64,000 nucleotides of DNA, from NCBI GenBank assembly GCA_011799875.1, contig CM022298.1, positions 198,390,076 to 198,454,075 of the forward strand, written 5' to 3'. Under the pieces are notes generated by a model. The model was not told the DNA's origin and did no database searches. It saw nothing but the letters and a program-made list of their open reading frames with translations. A program made the translations under genes and the position numbers. Source of the DNA: Thinopyrum elongatum. Its lineage: Eukaryota > Streptophyta > Magnoliopsida > Poales > Poaceae. Shown piece after piece: positions 1 to 10,681 of this stretch (position 1 is its first letter; the number at the start of each line of letters is the position of its first letter).

Positions 1-2025
1 ACTTGGCAGAGTGCTATTGGTTGCATCTTTCATATGGTGTCTAGCTTGCAGTCCTTCTAACTTGTTGAAATGCCTTCTGCTTAGTTACCACATCATAGGT
101 GTGAATATGTCACACCGTCCTATTTTTCGTACATATTCCATCCTTGTATCATGTGTTTGCCTTTCATCCGAGTAGTGTTCATCAGTATCATGCATGAATG
201 AGTTCTGAAGAGCGAATTTTTTTCCGTTTTCTTATCGGTTTGACTTCACAATGCAAAATCAATATAGCTGAAGGAAATTAGTAAGGCAGTGGATGATGGT
301 GGTCCTTCGGAGCAACTCAAACAGAGGGTCTCTACAGATTCTACTCCACCATCCTCCCAACAAGATTCGCAAGACAACACAAGGCTGGACAGTCAACATA
401 GCTGTGTAGATGATGAGCACATCTCCCCTACTCCACCATCACAGGTGCTTGCTCTAACTTGGAACTGTTATATGTGGTTGCGTGTTCCATATGATGTCTA
501 GTTTATATTGCTTCTAATTTTGTTGAATTGCATCTGCGTAGCTTACAACTTATACCTGCAACAATCACTTACCCATAAGACACATTTAACTTGGGAGTGT
601 GATGTAGGTTGCATCTTGCATTGTCTTCTAGCTTGTACTACTTCTAATTTCTTGAAATGGCACTTACGACGAGACACTTTTTACCTGATAGAGTGATATT
701 GGTTGCATGTTCATATGGTGCCTAGCTTTCATTTCTTCTAATTTTGTTGAAATGCCTTCTGCTTACTGTTTTTCATACATATTCCATCCTCCTATCGTAC
801 GTGTGAATATGCAATGCTGTCTTTTTTTGTATATATTCCATCCTCCTATCATGCGCTTGCCTTACATCAAAGTAGTGTTCGTCTGTATCATGCATCAACC
901 AGTTATGCAGAGCTAATTTTATTCATCTTCTTGTGGTTTTGACTTCAGAAGGCAATATCAAAAAAGAGGAAGGAAAAGAGTAAGTTAGGGGATGTTGGTG
1001 GTCCTCCGGACCGACGCAAGCAGAGACTCTCTAGATTTGCCACTGCTACTGCTAATGCAGTTGAAGTCCCAAGTCTACATGATGAGTTCATCTCCCGTAC
1101 TCCACCATCGCAGGTGCTTGCTCTAAGTTGACAGTGTGATAATTGGTTTCATGTTGCATATGTTGTCTAGCCTGTATTTCTTCTATTTTGATTAAATTGC
1201 ACCTGCTGAGTTTATACGTTATACATGTGCATATGACATGCCTTTCTGTGTCTAGAATACACTGCATCTATCTATCATACCATGTTCTTACATCAAAGTA
1301 CTGCTGTTGTGTATCCCACATCAGTCACTCATGATTGGACGCTTTTAACATGGCAGTTTGATAGTGGTTGCATCTTGCATTGATTTCTAGGTTGTACTGC
1401 TTCTAATTTTTCAAAATGCCACTTATGACAAGACACTTTTAACTTGGCAGAGTGATATTGGTTGCATCTTTCATATGGTGTCTAGCTTGCATTACTTCTA
1501 TTTTCTTGAAAATCCTTCTGCTTAGTTTACACATCGTAGCTGTGAATATGTCACGCCGTCCTGTTTTTCTTACATATTCCATCCTCATACGGTTGTCTTA
1601 CATCAAAGTATTGCTTGTCTGTATCATGCATCAATGAGTTCTGAAGAGCGATTTTATTCTTTTGTGTTGTGGGTACGGCTTGACATGGCAAAGTCAAAAA
1701 AAGAGCAAGGAAAAGAATATAGTAGGGAATGGTGTTACTCGTTGGGTGCAATGGAAAAGGATCTGCCCTCGAGATTCTGCTGGTACTTATAGTGCAGTAG
1801 AAGTTCCAAGTCCACCGGCTTAATCTACAAACACAGTATCACCTGCTCCACCAGCTGCAGCATCCGCTTCAACTGTATCGGCATCTCAACGAGTTACTAG
1901 TTCATTTGCTCCGCAACTGGCCAGTTCCCAAGCTGCCTTCACACCTAACACTACTTCTGAAGCTCTGCTGACACAACAGGACTTGGCAAGATCAGATGAA
2001 CCTCATGAGCATCAACACCAAGACG
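1..2025 (+). repeat. Tandem triplication of an exon-plus-intron unit in the CACTA gene
   Basis: An approximately 0.7 kb unit is repeated about three times. The introns restart with nearly the same words (ACTTGGCAGAGTG, then TTGGTTGCATCTTTCATATG) near 1, about 690 and 1451. Each unit is followed by a short exon-like stretch near 255-445, 963-1112 and 1685-2025. The first two exon copies encode related peptides with Gly-Gly-Pro near the start and Thr-Pro-Pro-Ser-Gln at the end, and both end in the donor CAG|GTGCTTGC. The third copy has diverged and has in-frame stops near its start. Confidence 0.7.
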
Positions 2026-2129
2026 GTACCTGACCGAGTCAAATTGCAGTTGCATGCTCCTTTATATGTACTCTCACAGTTTGATGTGCGCTAACACTTT
2101 CCATATTCGTTGTTGAACTAGCACCACAG

Positions 2130-4050
2130 TGCAAGTGGAAACAGACATCAGGGATAATGCTTGAAAGATTAACAAAATCTAAAGGAGGAAGAATGGAGAT
2201 CCATTTTGAGGCAGGCTTAAAAAGGCCACGTGATGCTACAGAGTCAGCCAAGTTAGTATCAGAGGCAGCCGTTGCCGTTAGGTGTCATGCATGTATCCTC
2301 CCAACGTGGATCCAGTACAGGAATGAGAAAGACGATACCCAGTTTAACACCTTCCTTGACCATTTATCCGTAAGTAATGTTATTCATCGCAATTTGTAAT
2401 ATTGTCTTGCTCTGTCCCATACTTTCTAGCTTCCCCCTAATAAGACTCACATTCTTTTTTCAACAGATGAGGTTCAAGTTGGATCCAAAAGATGATGCAA
2501 CTAAACAAGCATGCACTCATGTTTTTCAGTCTGCTCTGCGAGAGTATCAGTATCACCTTAGAAAAACTCGCTTTGAAGGCAAGGCTAACAATGAAATCGC
2601 CCAAACATCTCCAATGGAATATATTACAGATGAAGACTGGACAGCCCTTGTTAAACACTGGTCTGATCCAAAGTATCAGGTAGGGTATATGTATTTGATC
2701 AGATCACATATTGAACTTGTATTTACGTATGTGCCTTACAAGTGTATCTTCTTCTAGGCTAACTATTTGAAGAACAAGACCAACCGTTCTAAAGTGAAAT
2801 TCCAACAGACAACAGGATCTCGTAGCTATATTGCACACTGCGAGGCTCTTGTAAATAGCTGCTAGTTCCTTCTTTTTTCTGTGCCATATTATTGTATCTA
2901 TATTGACTTGTTCCAAATATAGAGGAAAGCCCGTGCGGACCAAAAAGAACCTGAACCGAATGTAGTGCAAATCTTCAAGGATTGCCACACCAGCAAGATG
3001 AAGGGCATGAGCACACCAGTTCAATCCGTTGTTGTAAGTCCTTACTCCTCCTACCTTTGAACTGCTTGTTACTGTGACGTGTTCATTTAACTGCTTGGTT
3101 TGCAGCCAATGTCAGTTACTCTGTTCACTTTTATACACAGTTGTCTTAACATATCATTTCACCTTACACGGTTTAAAAGAGATGAAGTATATTCTTTTGG
3201 TCTTGATCTGTAATCTAGTTGTGATGTTCATGTGCCCACACAATGATACAATAGCCTGTTTGTTTTACATCTGTTTGCCCATGATATGAATGATGTCATA
3301 CTATGTTCATCCTACTTTAAACCATGTCTCTTTATCCTTACATGTCAACGAATGTGAGGAAATAGACAATACAGTAGGCATGCTACATGGACATATGTTC
3401 CGAAAGTGATTTTATTATGTAGTTAGCACTACAATACATGCTAATGTATTACAGTAGTTCACCAAAATAAGTTATGTATAAACGTGAAACCTACTTTGTT
3501 TGTTTTTGTCTCATTAGTAACTTATCTGGTACACTAATCTACAAGTTCAAACTTTCAGCAGGCTATGGAACAAATGATTGAACAGCCACAACCACCTGAA
3601 GGTGACGAGGCTACCACAGGCACAATGTCACCTCTTGCTGCAGTGCGTCAGTATCTCTCCACTAACAGTGCAAAAAGCACCTTCCTGCGTAATTCTGGGT
3701 TGGTTGTCAAGGTAACCTTGTCCAAATCGCCTACTGAACAAAATCTTCCGGCTAGACAGAGTGATATATTTGTGCTCCAGACACAAATCCAATCCCTAAT
3801 GGACGTCGTTTCAGAAACAAGAATAGTGGTTGACAAATGTCGTCAAGATATGAATGGTTTTGAAACCAGACTATCAGACATTTGCTTCGTTGTTCAAGAG
3901 CAATGGTGGAAAAAAGGGGAAGATCATGCTGCTCCATTAGATTCTACAGATCTGTGCTTCTATACATCTGATGGTGCTTTTATCTGCAAGGGCTGTAAAC
4001 TTTATGCCAACAGGCCTTTTGTTGTATGGCTAGAATTTATTTTGTTGTGA
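2130..4050 (+). CDS. CACTA-encoded protein with a Transposase_24 (Ptta/En/Spm) type domain, five exons
   Basis: I read exons 2130-2369, 2467-2679, 2758-2850, 2923-3033 and about 3562-4050. Each intron starts with GT and ends with AG (donors GTAAGT, GTAGGG, GTAAAT and GTAAGT), and every junction falls between codons. The product starts with a basic Lys-Trp-Lys stretch and a Gly-Gly-Arg-Met-Glu-Ile-His-Phe segment, followed by a charged helical region containing Trp-Thr-Ala-Leu-Val-Lys-His-Trp. This is the pattern of the plant Ptta/En/Spm transposase domain (PF03004). The last exon has a predicted amphipathic helix near residues Gln-Thr-Gln-Ile-Gln-Ser-Leu, as in DNA-binding CACTA accessory (TNPA-like) proteins. 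Family knowledge suggests it binds the subterminal repeats. Upstream exons probably lie in the triplicated region; the true start is not clear. Confidence 0.7.
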
Positions 4051-4134
4051 TACAACATTTATCGTGCTGCCAAAGGCTGAAGAAATTGTGACGCTATTTT
4101 TGTATGGTGTAGGTTTATCTTAGTAATGTATTCG

Positions 4135-4698
4135 GCCGAAAGCTTCGTAGGAGCCCAACGTGCCAACATTCGTCAGGACCATTCCAACTGGGCTAAAAAC
4201 GATTATGGGCTGTAATTTGCATGTAGCCCACTAAAAATATCTGGGCCTAAATCAGCATAAGCTTTCATATTTTTGGTAGGCCTGTGCCCCTAGTGGGCCT
4301 TTAACATGCCTAAACATAATTTGGGCCCTCGGTAACAATAGGCCGTTAACACGTGTAAATATCTCGAGCCCATAAATAACATGGGCTTTTAATAGGCCGA
4401 AATTGAGATTGGGCCCTGATTGTGCCAAATAACCCACTGGTCATTAGCAGGCCGAAATGTATCTCAGCTCGTGGTGGCCCATTTACAATGCGGATCATTC
4501 ACAGGCCGAAATTTAGACGGGTCATAAATGCGCTGACCTACTACACGGGCCTTTAACAGGCCGGAAGTTCGGTCGGGCTTGATTAGTATCAGTTTTATAT
4601 GGGCCGTTAATAGGCCCGATGTGACGTTGGGCCACATATGGCCCATGGATTTCGTCCGACGTTAATAGGCCAAAAATCACAACAGGCTAGAAGTGGCC
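4135..4698 (+). repeat. CACTA subterminal GGCC-motif array, left block
   Basis: The words GGGCC, AGGCC and GGCCGAAA recur in both orientations every 15-40 bases, typically as TGGGCC followed by TTAATAGGCC. Short palindromic motifs packed near the ends are the known binding sites of the TNPA-like protein in CACTA elements. The block stops exactly at the insertion point of element A and continues at 12173. No gene is seen here. Confidence 0.7.
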
Positions 4699-6194
4699 TG
4701 ATAACCCACAAGTATAGGGGATCGTTTGTAGCCTTCTTCAAAAAATAAGAGTATCAAACCCAATGAGGAGCTAAAGGCAGAACAAATATTCCCTCAAGTT
4801 CTATCGACCACCAATACAACTCTACACACACTTGACGTTTGCTTTACCTAAAACAAGTATGAAACTATTTTGCGAGAATAAAACCATGAGTACTTTGCGA
4901 GAATAAAAACTACGAATAAATTGCAAGGTAATAGAAGTGGATAGCTTTTGTCAACGAGAAAGTCATTTGTCGCTAGGCAATCGATAACAAGTACCGGTAA
5001 TCATTCTTGCAATTTTAGATGAGGGAGAGGCATGAGCTAACATACTTTCTCTACTTGGATCATATGCACTTATGATTGGACCCCTAGCAAGCATCCGCAA
5101 CTACTAAAGATCATTAAGGTCATGAAACCCAACCATAGCATTAAGTATCAAGTCCTCTTTATCCCATACGCAACAACCCACTTACTCGGGTTTAAGCTTC
5201 TGTCACTATCTCAACCCACCATAAGCGAATCATAAACATATTGCAACACCCTACAGCGGGGATCCCTCACATTTGCGCGAGATGGAGGGCACTGTAGGAC
5301 AGCACCATAAATAAAATATACAATCATACCAACCAAGATCACGATTAACCCATAGGACAAAACGGATCTACTCAAACATCATAGGATAGCCAAATATCAT
5401 TGGGAAATAATATATGGAGTTGAGCAGCATGTGTAAGTAGAGATTATAGCGGGGAGAAGAGGTGTTACACCGCTGCATAGAGGGGGAGAAAGTTGGTGTA
5501 GACGGTAGCAAGATTGTTGATGTAGATCGCCGTCACGATCCTAGCCCCGGTGGCACTCCGGCGCCACCGGGAAAGAGGGGGAGAGAGCCCCCCTCCTCCT
5601 TATTCTTCTTCCTTGGCCTCCCCCCTAGATGGGAGGAGAGTTCCCCCTCTGGTCCATGGCCTCCATGGCAGCGGAGGGGCGGGAGCCCCTCCGAGATTGG
5701 ATCTCCCTCTCTGTTCTCTTCTGTTTTGCGTTCTCCAGATCTGGCCCTTCACCATTTCTTAAATTCCCGGAGATCCGTAACTCCGATTGTGCTGAAATTT
5801 TTACACAATTTTTTTTCATAAATTCTCTTTCTTGCGCTAGAAGAAGGGCCCCAACCGACGTTCGAGGAGGGAACAAGATACCTGGGCGCACCAGAGGGTG
5901 CCCGGCGCGCCCTGGTGGGTTGTGGTCATTGTGGGCCCCCGTTTGTGTTGATTCCAAGTCCCAAAAATCACATATATTCCAAAATAATTCTTCGTAAATT
6001 TTTATCATGTTTGGACTTCATTTGATATGGATATTCTGCAAAATTAAAAACATGCAAAAAACAGGAACTCGCACTAGGCACTGGTTCAATAGGTTAGTCC
6101 AATAAATCATATAAAATGTTGCCAAAAGTATGTGAAAGTTGTATAATATTGGCATGAAACAATCAAAAATTATAGATACGATAGAGACGTATCA
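4699..6194 (-). repeat. Element A 3' LTR
   Basis: 1496 bp, starting TGATAACCC and ending GTATCA on the plus strand, i.e. TG...CA on the element's strand. It matches 10682-12172 along its whole length. The G+C-rich stretch at about 5520-5720 gives overlapping open frames on both strands that I treat as chance. Confidence 0.9.
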
Positions 6195-6240
6195 GCATCC
6201 CCAAGCTTAATTCCTGCTCGTCCTCGAGTAGGTAAATGAT
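6195..6240 (-). promoter_or_regulatory. Element A polypurine tract with upstream hairpin
   Basis: On the minus strand the sequence beside the 3' LTR ends AAGCTTGGGGATGC, the expected plus-strand priming site. Just upstream is CTACTCGAGGACGAGCAG, which folds as a 7-bp stem with one A-C mismatch and an AGGA loop. The same arrangement, with compensatory changes, is seen in element B at 59249-59286. Confidence 0.65.
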
Positions 6241-6978
6241 AAAAAAGATAATTTTTGATGTGGAATGCTACCTAGCATAAACTTGATCATATATATAATC
6301 ATGGCATGAATATTAAGACATAAGTGATTCAAAGCAATAGTCTATAATTTGACATAAAGACAACAATACTCAGGCATCCCAACAAACAATCATGTCTTTC
6401 AAAATATCAATGCTAAAGAAAGCTATCCCTACAAAATCATATAATCTTGTCATGCTCTGTCTTCTTAACACAAAGTATTTATCACGCACAACCCCGATGA
6501 CAAGCCGAGCAATTGGTTCATACTTTTTAACGCGCTTCAGCTTTTTCAACTCTCACGCAATACATGAGCGCAAGCCATGGATATAGCACTATGGATGGAA
6601 TAGAGTATGATGATAGGGGTAAATATAGAGAAGACAAAAAGTAAGAAAGTCTCACATCAACGTGGCTAACCAATGGGCTATGGAGATGCCCATCAATTGA
6701 TATCAACGTGAGGAGTAGGGATTGCCATGCAATGGATGCATTAAGAGCTATAAGCGTATGAAAGCTCAATATGAAAACTAAGTGGGTGTGCATCCAACTT
6801 GCTTGCTCATGAAGACCTCGGGCATTTGAGGAAGCTCATCATCGGAATATACAAGCCAAGTTCTATAATGAAAAATTCCCACTAGTATATGAAAGTGACA
6901 ACATAGGAGACTCTCTATATGAAAAACATGGTGCTACTTTGAAGCACAAGTGTGGTAAAAGATAGTAGCAATGCCCCT

Positions 6979-7040
6979 TCTATCTTTTTTTCTTTTTTCC
7001 CCTTTTTTCTTCCTTTTTTTCTTTTTTTCTTTTTTTTTTC
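6979..7040 (+). repeat. Homopyrimidine tract
   Basis: About 60 bases made almost only of T with some C, ending TTTTTTTTTTCTCTC. On the element's own strand this is a purine (A/G) tract. Confidence 0.75.
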
Positions 7041-7990
7041 TCTCATTGTCCGGGGTCTCATCCTGACTTATGGGGGAATAATAGTCTCCATCATCCTTTC
7101 CTCATTGGGACATGCTCTAATAATGATGATCATCACACTTCTATTTACTTATAACTCAAAAGAAATAAAAATTACAACTCGATACCTAGAACAAAGTATG
7201 ACTCTATATGAATGCCTCTGGCAGTGTACCAGGATGTGCAATGATCTAGCATAACAACGATATCAAAAAACGGACAAGCCATGGAAATATCATGCTAGCT
7301 ATCTTACGATCATGCAAAGCAATATGACAATGAATGCTCAAGTCATCAAAACGGAAGCGGTGGAAGTTGTATGGAAATATATCTTGGAATGGCTATGGAA
7401 AGGCCATAATAGGTAGGTATGATGGCTGTTTTGAGGAAGATATAATAAGACTTATGTGTGATAGAGCGTATCATATCACGGGGTTTGGATGCACCTGCGA
7501 AGTTTGCACCACATCTCGAGGTGAGAAAGGGCAATGCACGGTACCGTAGAGGCTAGCAAATTGCGGAAAGGTAAGAGTGTGTATAATCGATGGACTCACA
7601 TTAGTCATAAAGAACTCATATACTTATTGCAAAAGTTTATTAGCCCTCGAAGCAAAGTACTACTATGCATGCCCCTAGGGGATAGATTGGTAGGAAAAGA
7701 CCATCGCTCATCCCCGACCACCACTCATAAGGAAGACAATCAATAATAAATCATGCTCCAACTTCATAGCATAACGAGAGACTATACGTGCATGCTTCGG
7801 GAATCACAAACCTTAACACCAATATTCTTACTAACCACAACCGTTTACTAGTACCTCCCACATATTACCATCTCTATATCGCAAAACTATTGCAAGGAAC
7901 CAAACATATCATATTCAGTGATCCATAAGTTTTATGTAGGATTTTATGACTAACCATGCAATTGACCAATTCCTGTTGACTCTCTAAATA

Positions 7991-8215
7991 GGTATAAGGG
8001 AAGCAAGAGAGTTTAATTCTTTCTACAAAATACCATGATCTAATAAGTATAAGTGAAGCAAAATAGCATTCTACAAATAACGGTTTTCTATGTGAAGAGA
8101 AACAGGCAATCCAAACTTCAAATGATATAAGTGAGGCACATGAAGCATTCTATAAAGCCACACTCAAAAGATATAAGTGAAGTGCAATGAGTATTCTATA
8201 AATCAACCATGGACT
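7991..8215 (+). repeat. Degenerate tandem repeat, four copies
   Basis: The words TATAAGTGAAGC and CATTCTATAAA recur with starts near 7991, 8047, 8127 and 8171. Copies vary in length (about 45-80 bp) through small insertions. No coding potential. Confidence 0.6.
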
Positions 8216-8354
8216 ATCTCATACAATCATGGTGCATAAAATAAAAGAGAAAAATAAACACAAAAGACGCTCCAAGATTTACACATATCACATGAACGAA
8301 ACGAAGACGAAAACATACCGATACTTGTTGAAGAAAGATGGGATGCCTTCCAGG

Positions 8355-8424
8355 GCATCCCCAAGCTTAGACGCTTGAGTCTCCTTGAATATTTACTTGG
8401 GGTGCCTTGGGCATCCCCAAGCTT
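8355..8424 (-). repeat. Two internal copies of the polypurine-tract sequence
   Basis: AAGCTTGGGGATGC (minus strand) occurs at 8355-8369 and 8411-8424, as it does beside the 3' LTR at 6195-6208. Internal copies could act as extra plus-strand priming sites; this is inference. Confidence 0.55.
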
Positions 8425-9219
8425 GATCTCTTGCCTCTCCTCCTTCTTCTCATATCGAGACCTCCTCAATCTTTGATCACTTCATCCACACAAAACTCAA
8501 CAGAAACCTCGTGAGATCCGTTAGCATAATAAAGCAAATCACTTACTTTAAGTAATATTGAAAACCAATTAATATTTTGTTTTTGCATTTTACCTACTGT
8601 AATATAACTTTTACATGGCTTATACCACCGATAAAAATCGATAGTTTCATCAAAACAAGCAAAACGATGCTTCAAAAATAGAATATGTCTTAAACAGGAC
8701 AGTCCATAGTAATCTGAACTCTAACCATACTTCTGTTACCCTAAAAATTATGAAAAATTAGGAAAAGATAAAAAAATTATTTAGAAATACTGTTCAAAAA
8801 GTTTCAGAACCTTTCGACGTTCCAGTAAAAAATGTAAAATCACGCACTACAGCCAAAGTTTCTGTTTTGCACCGCACATACCAACAAACGATCTAATCAT
8901 CCTAAAGGCAAATCTTGGCACATTATTTTTATAATAAAATGGATTTGTACAAGGGGATAATTATTTTTGTGAGAATATTCATGAAAAAATTACATTGTTT
9001 CCATGAGCATGAACACAAGTGTAAAAGGTCGACCCTCACTTCTCCAATGCATCACCTTTCAATCGCTTCTCTTTTTGTGAAGTTTTAAGTTCCCCTCTAT
9101 ATTTTTTTTGTTTTTAAACTTTATAAAAGCACTCAACAGAATAAAATGACTCTCTAATAACTTCTGGGTTGTCTCCCTGACAGCACTTTCTTTAAAGCAT
9201 TAAGCTAGGCATAAAGTGC

Positions 9220-10587
9220 TCAAGTAATGGATCCACCCGGATCCCAAGGTATATCAAAGCCAATTTTAATTAACAATGATTTGGCATTTAGTAGTGAGCA
9301 CAAAGCAACATATATCATGCAATGATGAAGTCTAACTCTCTTCCTATGCATCGGCATGTCATACAAGAACAATTCATGCACATCAAGTAAAGGCCAATAC
9401 ATAGCATAAGCAGTTTCTTGCAATTCTATCGTGTTGGGAACATAAAGAGGTGGAGATGTAGTTCCTCTCTCATAATAATTGCAAGTAGGAGCAGCAAGCA
9501 CATGCATATTATATTCATCAAAATCATCATGTGTAATGGTAGAAGGCAACCCATCAATGTAATCATTAATAAGAGCAAACTTCTCCGATATAGTGTAATT
9601 TGGAGAATTCAAAAAGATAATAGGACTATCATGAGTGGGTGCAATAGCAACAATTTCATTCTTAACACAAGGAACTATAGCAAGTTCATCTCCATAAGCA
9701 TAATTCATATTGGCATCTTGGCCACAAGCATAGCAAGCATCAAGTTCATCAAAAAGGGATATTTCAAATGAATCAACGGGATCATAGCAATTATCATAGC
9801 ATTCATCCTTCGGTAAGAACGAAGGGAAATTAAACAATGTATGAGTTGAAGAGTTACTCTCATTAGAAGGTGGGCACGGGTGATCAATCTGCTCTTCCTC
9901 CTTTTGTTCTTCGCTCTCCTCATCATCTTTTTCATCCAATGAGCTCACAGTTTCATCAATTTCTTCTTCCATAGACTCCTGCAAAATATTAGTCTCTTCT
10001 TGGACAGCAGAGACATTCTCAATAAATACATTAATATTGTAATTGAATTTATAATTATCATAGCAATATTTAAGGATAGCAAAAAATTTAGGTCTATAAA
10101 CTAAATCATCAAAATCTTCAAACTTTTCAAACAAAAATTCAATTTCATAAGCACCCTTAAAAGCAACAAATTCTTCTATTTGTTCCACATCATAGTAATC
10201 ATATCTACCATTAGCATAAGATGCTAAGGTTTCATTATCATTAAATTCACATGAAAAGGGAAGGTGTCGAGCCTTCATCCTAGAGCAACAAGTATAATCA
10301 TATCTCGAGCATAAATTCCAAGCATACCATTGCAACATTTCAATTTGATCCCATAATAGTTTCCCTTTTTGTGTCAAGCGATAATCCCTAAAGTATTCAC
10401 GTTGATCCAACGTTACTCCCATTATCAAGTTGAATGGGGTTTTCTCAGGATTATCGAAGTAGTGCATAATATTTTTCACATAACGAGCATCGAGGGTTTT
10501 AGGAGGTTCCCCATCTCCATGAGTAGCAAGTACAACTAATTTTTTTGTGTTTCGTGTTCCATATCCATAACTAAAGATAGAGAACAA
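9220..10587 (-). CDS. Orphan ORF of element A, 455 codons, unknown function
   Basis: This is the only long frame of the element, in the position where gag normally starts, about 65 bases inside the primer site. I recognise no gag, zinc-knuckle, protease or polymerase motif. The N-terminal half is rich in Tyr, Phe and Asn. The middle (about residues 205-240) is a strongly acidic Glu/Asp run including Asp-Glu-Lys-Asp-Asp-Glu-Glu-Ser. The C-terminal third is hydrophobic and Cys/His-rich without a clear finger. The frame has no ATG near its start: the first credible ATG pair (10560-10568) is offset by one base and meets the long frame at a run of seven A (10540-10546). That suggests a one-base loss, or slippage, just after initiation. 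Conservation of such a long frame in a non-autonomous element suggests past selection, but the function is unknown. Confidence 0.6.
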   Translation of the reverse strand: MFSIFSYGYGTRNTKKLVVLATHGDGEPPKTLDARYVKNIMHYFDNPEKTPFNLIMGVTLDQREYFRDYRLTQKGKLLWDQIEMLQWYAWNLCSRYDYTCCSRMKARHLPFSCEFNDNETLASYANGRYDYYDVEQIEEFVAFKGAYEIEFLFEKFEDFDDLVYRPKFFAILKYCYDNYKFNYNINVFIENVSAVQEETNILQESMEEEIDETVSSLDEKDDEESEEQKEEEQIDHPCPPSNESNSSTHTLFNFPSFLPKDECYDNCYDPVDSFEISLFDELDACYACGQDANMNYAYGDELAIVPCVKNEIVAIAPTHDSPIIFLNSPNYTISEKFALINDYIDGLPSTITHDDFDEYNMHVLAAPTCNYYERGTTSPPLYVPNTIELQETAYAMYWPLLDVHELFLYDMPMHRKRVRLHHCMIYVALCSLLNAKSLLIKIGFDIPWDPGGSIT

Positions 10588-10652
10588 CTTAGAACAGAAA
10601 ATAAAAACTACTTAGTGATAAAGCAAACAAGCACACAGAAACTATTTAGTGC

Positions 10653-10670
10653 TCCCCAGCAACGGCGCCA
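10653..10670 (-). promoter_or_regulatory. Element A primer-binding site, tRNA-Asp type
   Basis: The minus strand reads TGGCGCCGTTGCTGGGGA, complementary to the 3' end of plant tRNA-Asp with one mismatch. It lies 11 bases inside the 5' LTR and fixes the orientation of the element. Confidence 0.85.
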
Positions 10671-10681
10671 GAAAAAGGTCT

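Larger units (their letters stand above)
6241..9219 (-). other. Element A non-coding interior
   Basis: Three kilobases of A+T-rich DNA without a credible ORF. It holds a homopyrimidine run (6979-7040), a degenerate tandem repeat (7991-8215) and two further polypurine-tract copies (8355-8369 and 8411-8424). Small open frames here are short, lack known motifs and look like chance. Confidence 0.6.

Noticed and set aside
1..4050. Possible domesticated host gene with introns
   Set aside because: The gene lies within CACTA subterminal arrays and a CACTA terminus in the expected order and distance, so an element-borne gene is the simpler reading.
5462..6008. Open frames of 120-127 codons on both strands, repeated near 11444-11976
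   Set aside because: They lie inside the LTRs of element A, have no known motif, and the two copies differ without sign of coding constraint.
6952..7254. 100-codon frame starting with a Phe-rich hydrophobic run that looks like a membrane segment
   Set aside because: The Phe run is only the translation of the homopyrimidine tract in non-coding DNA of element A.
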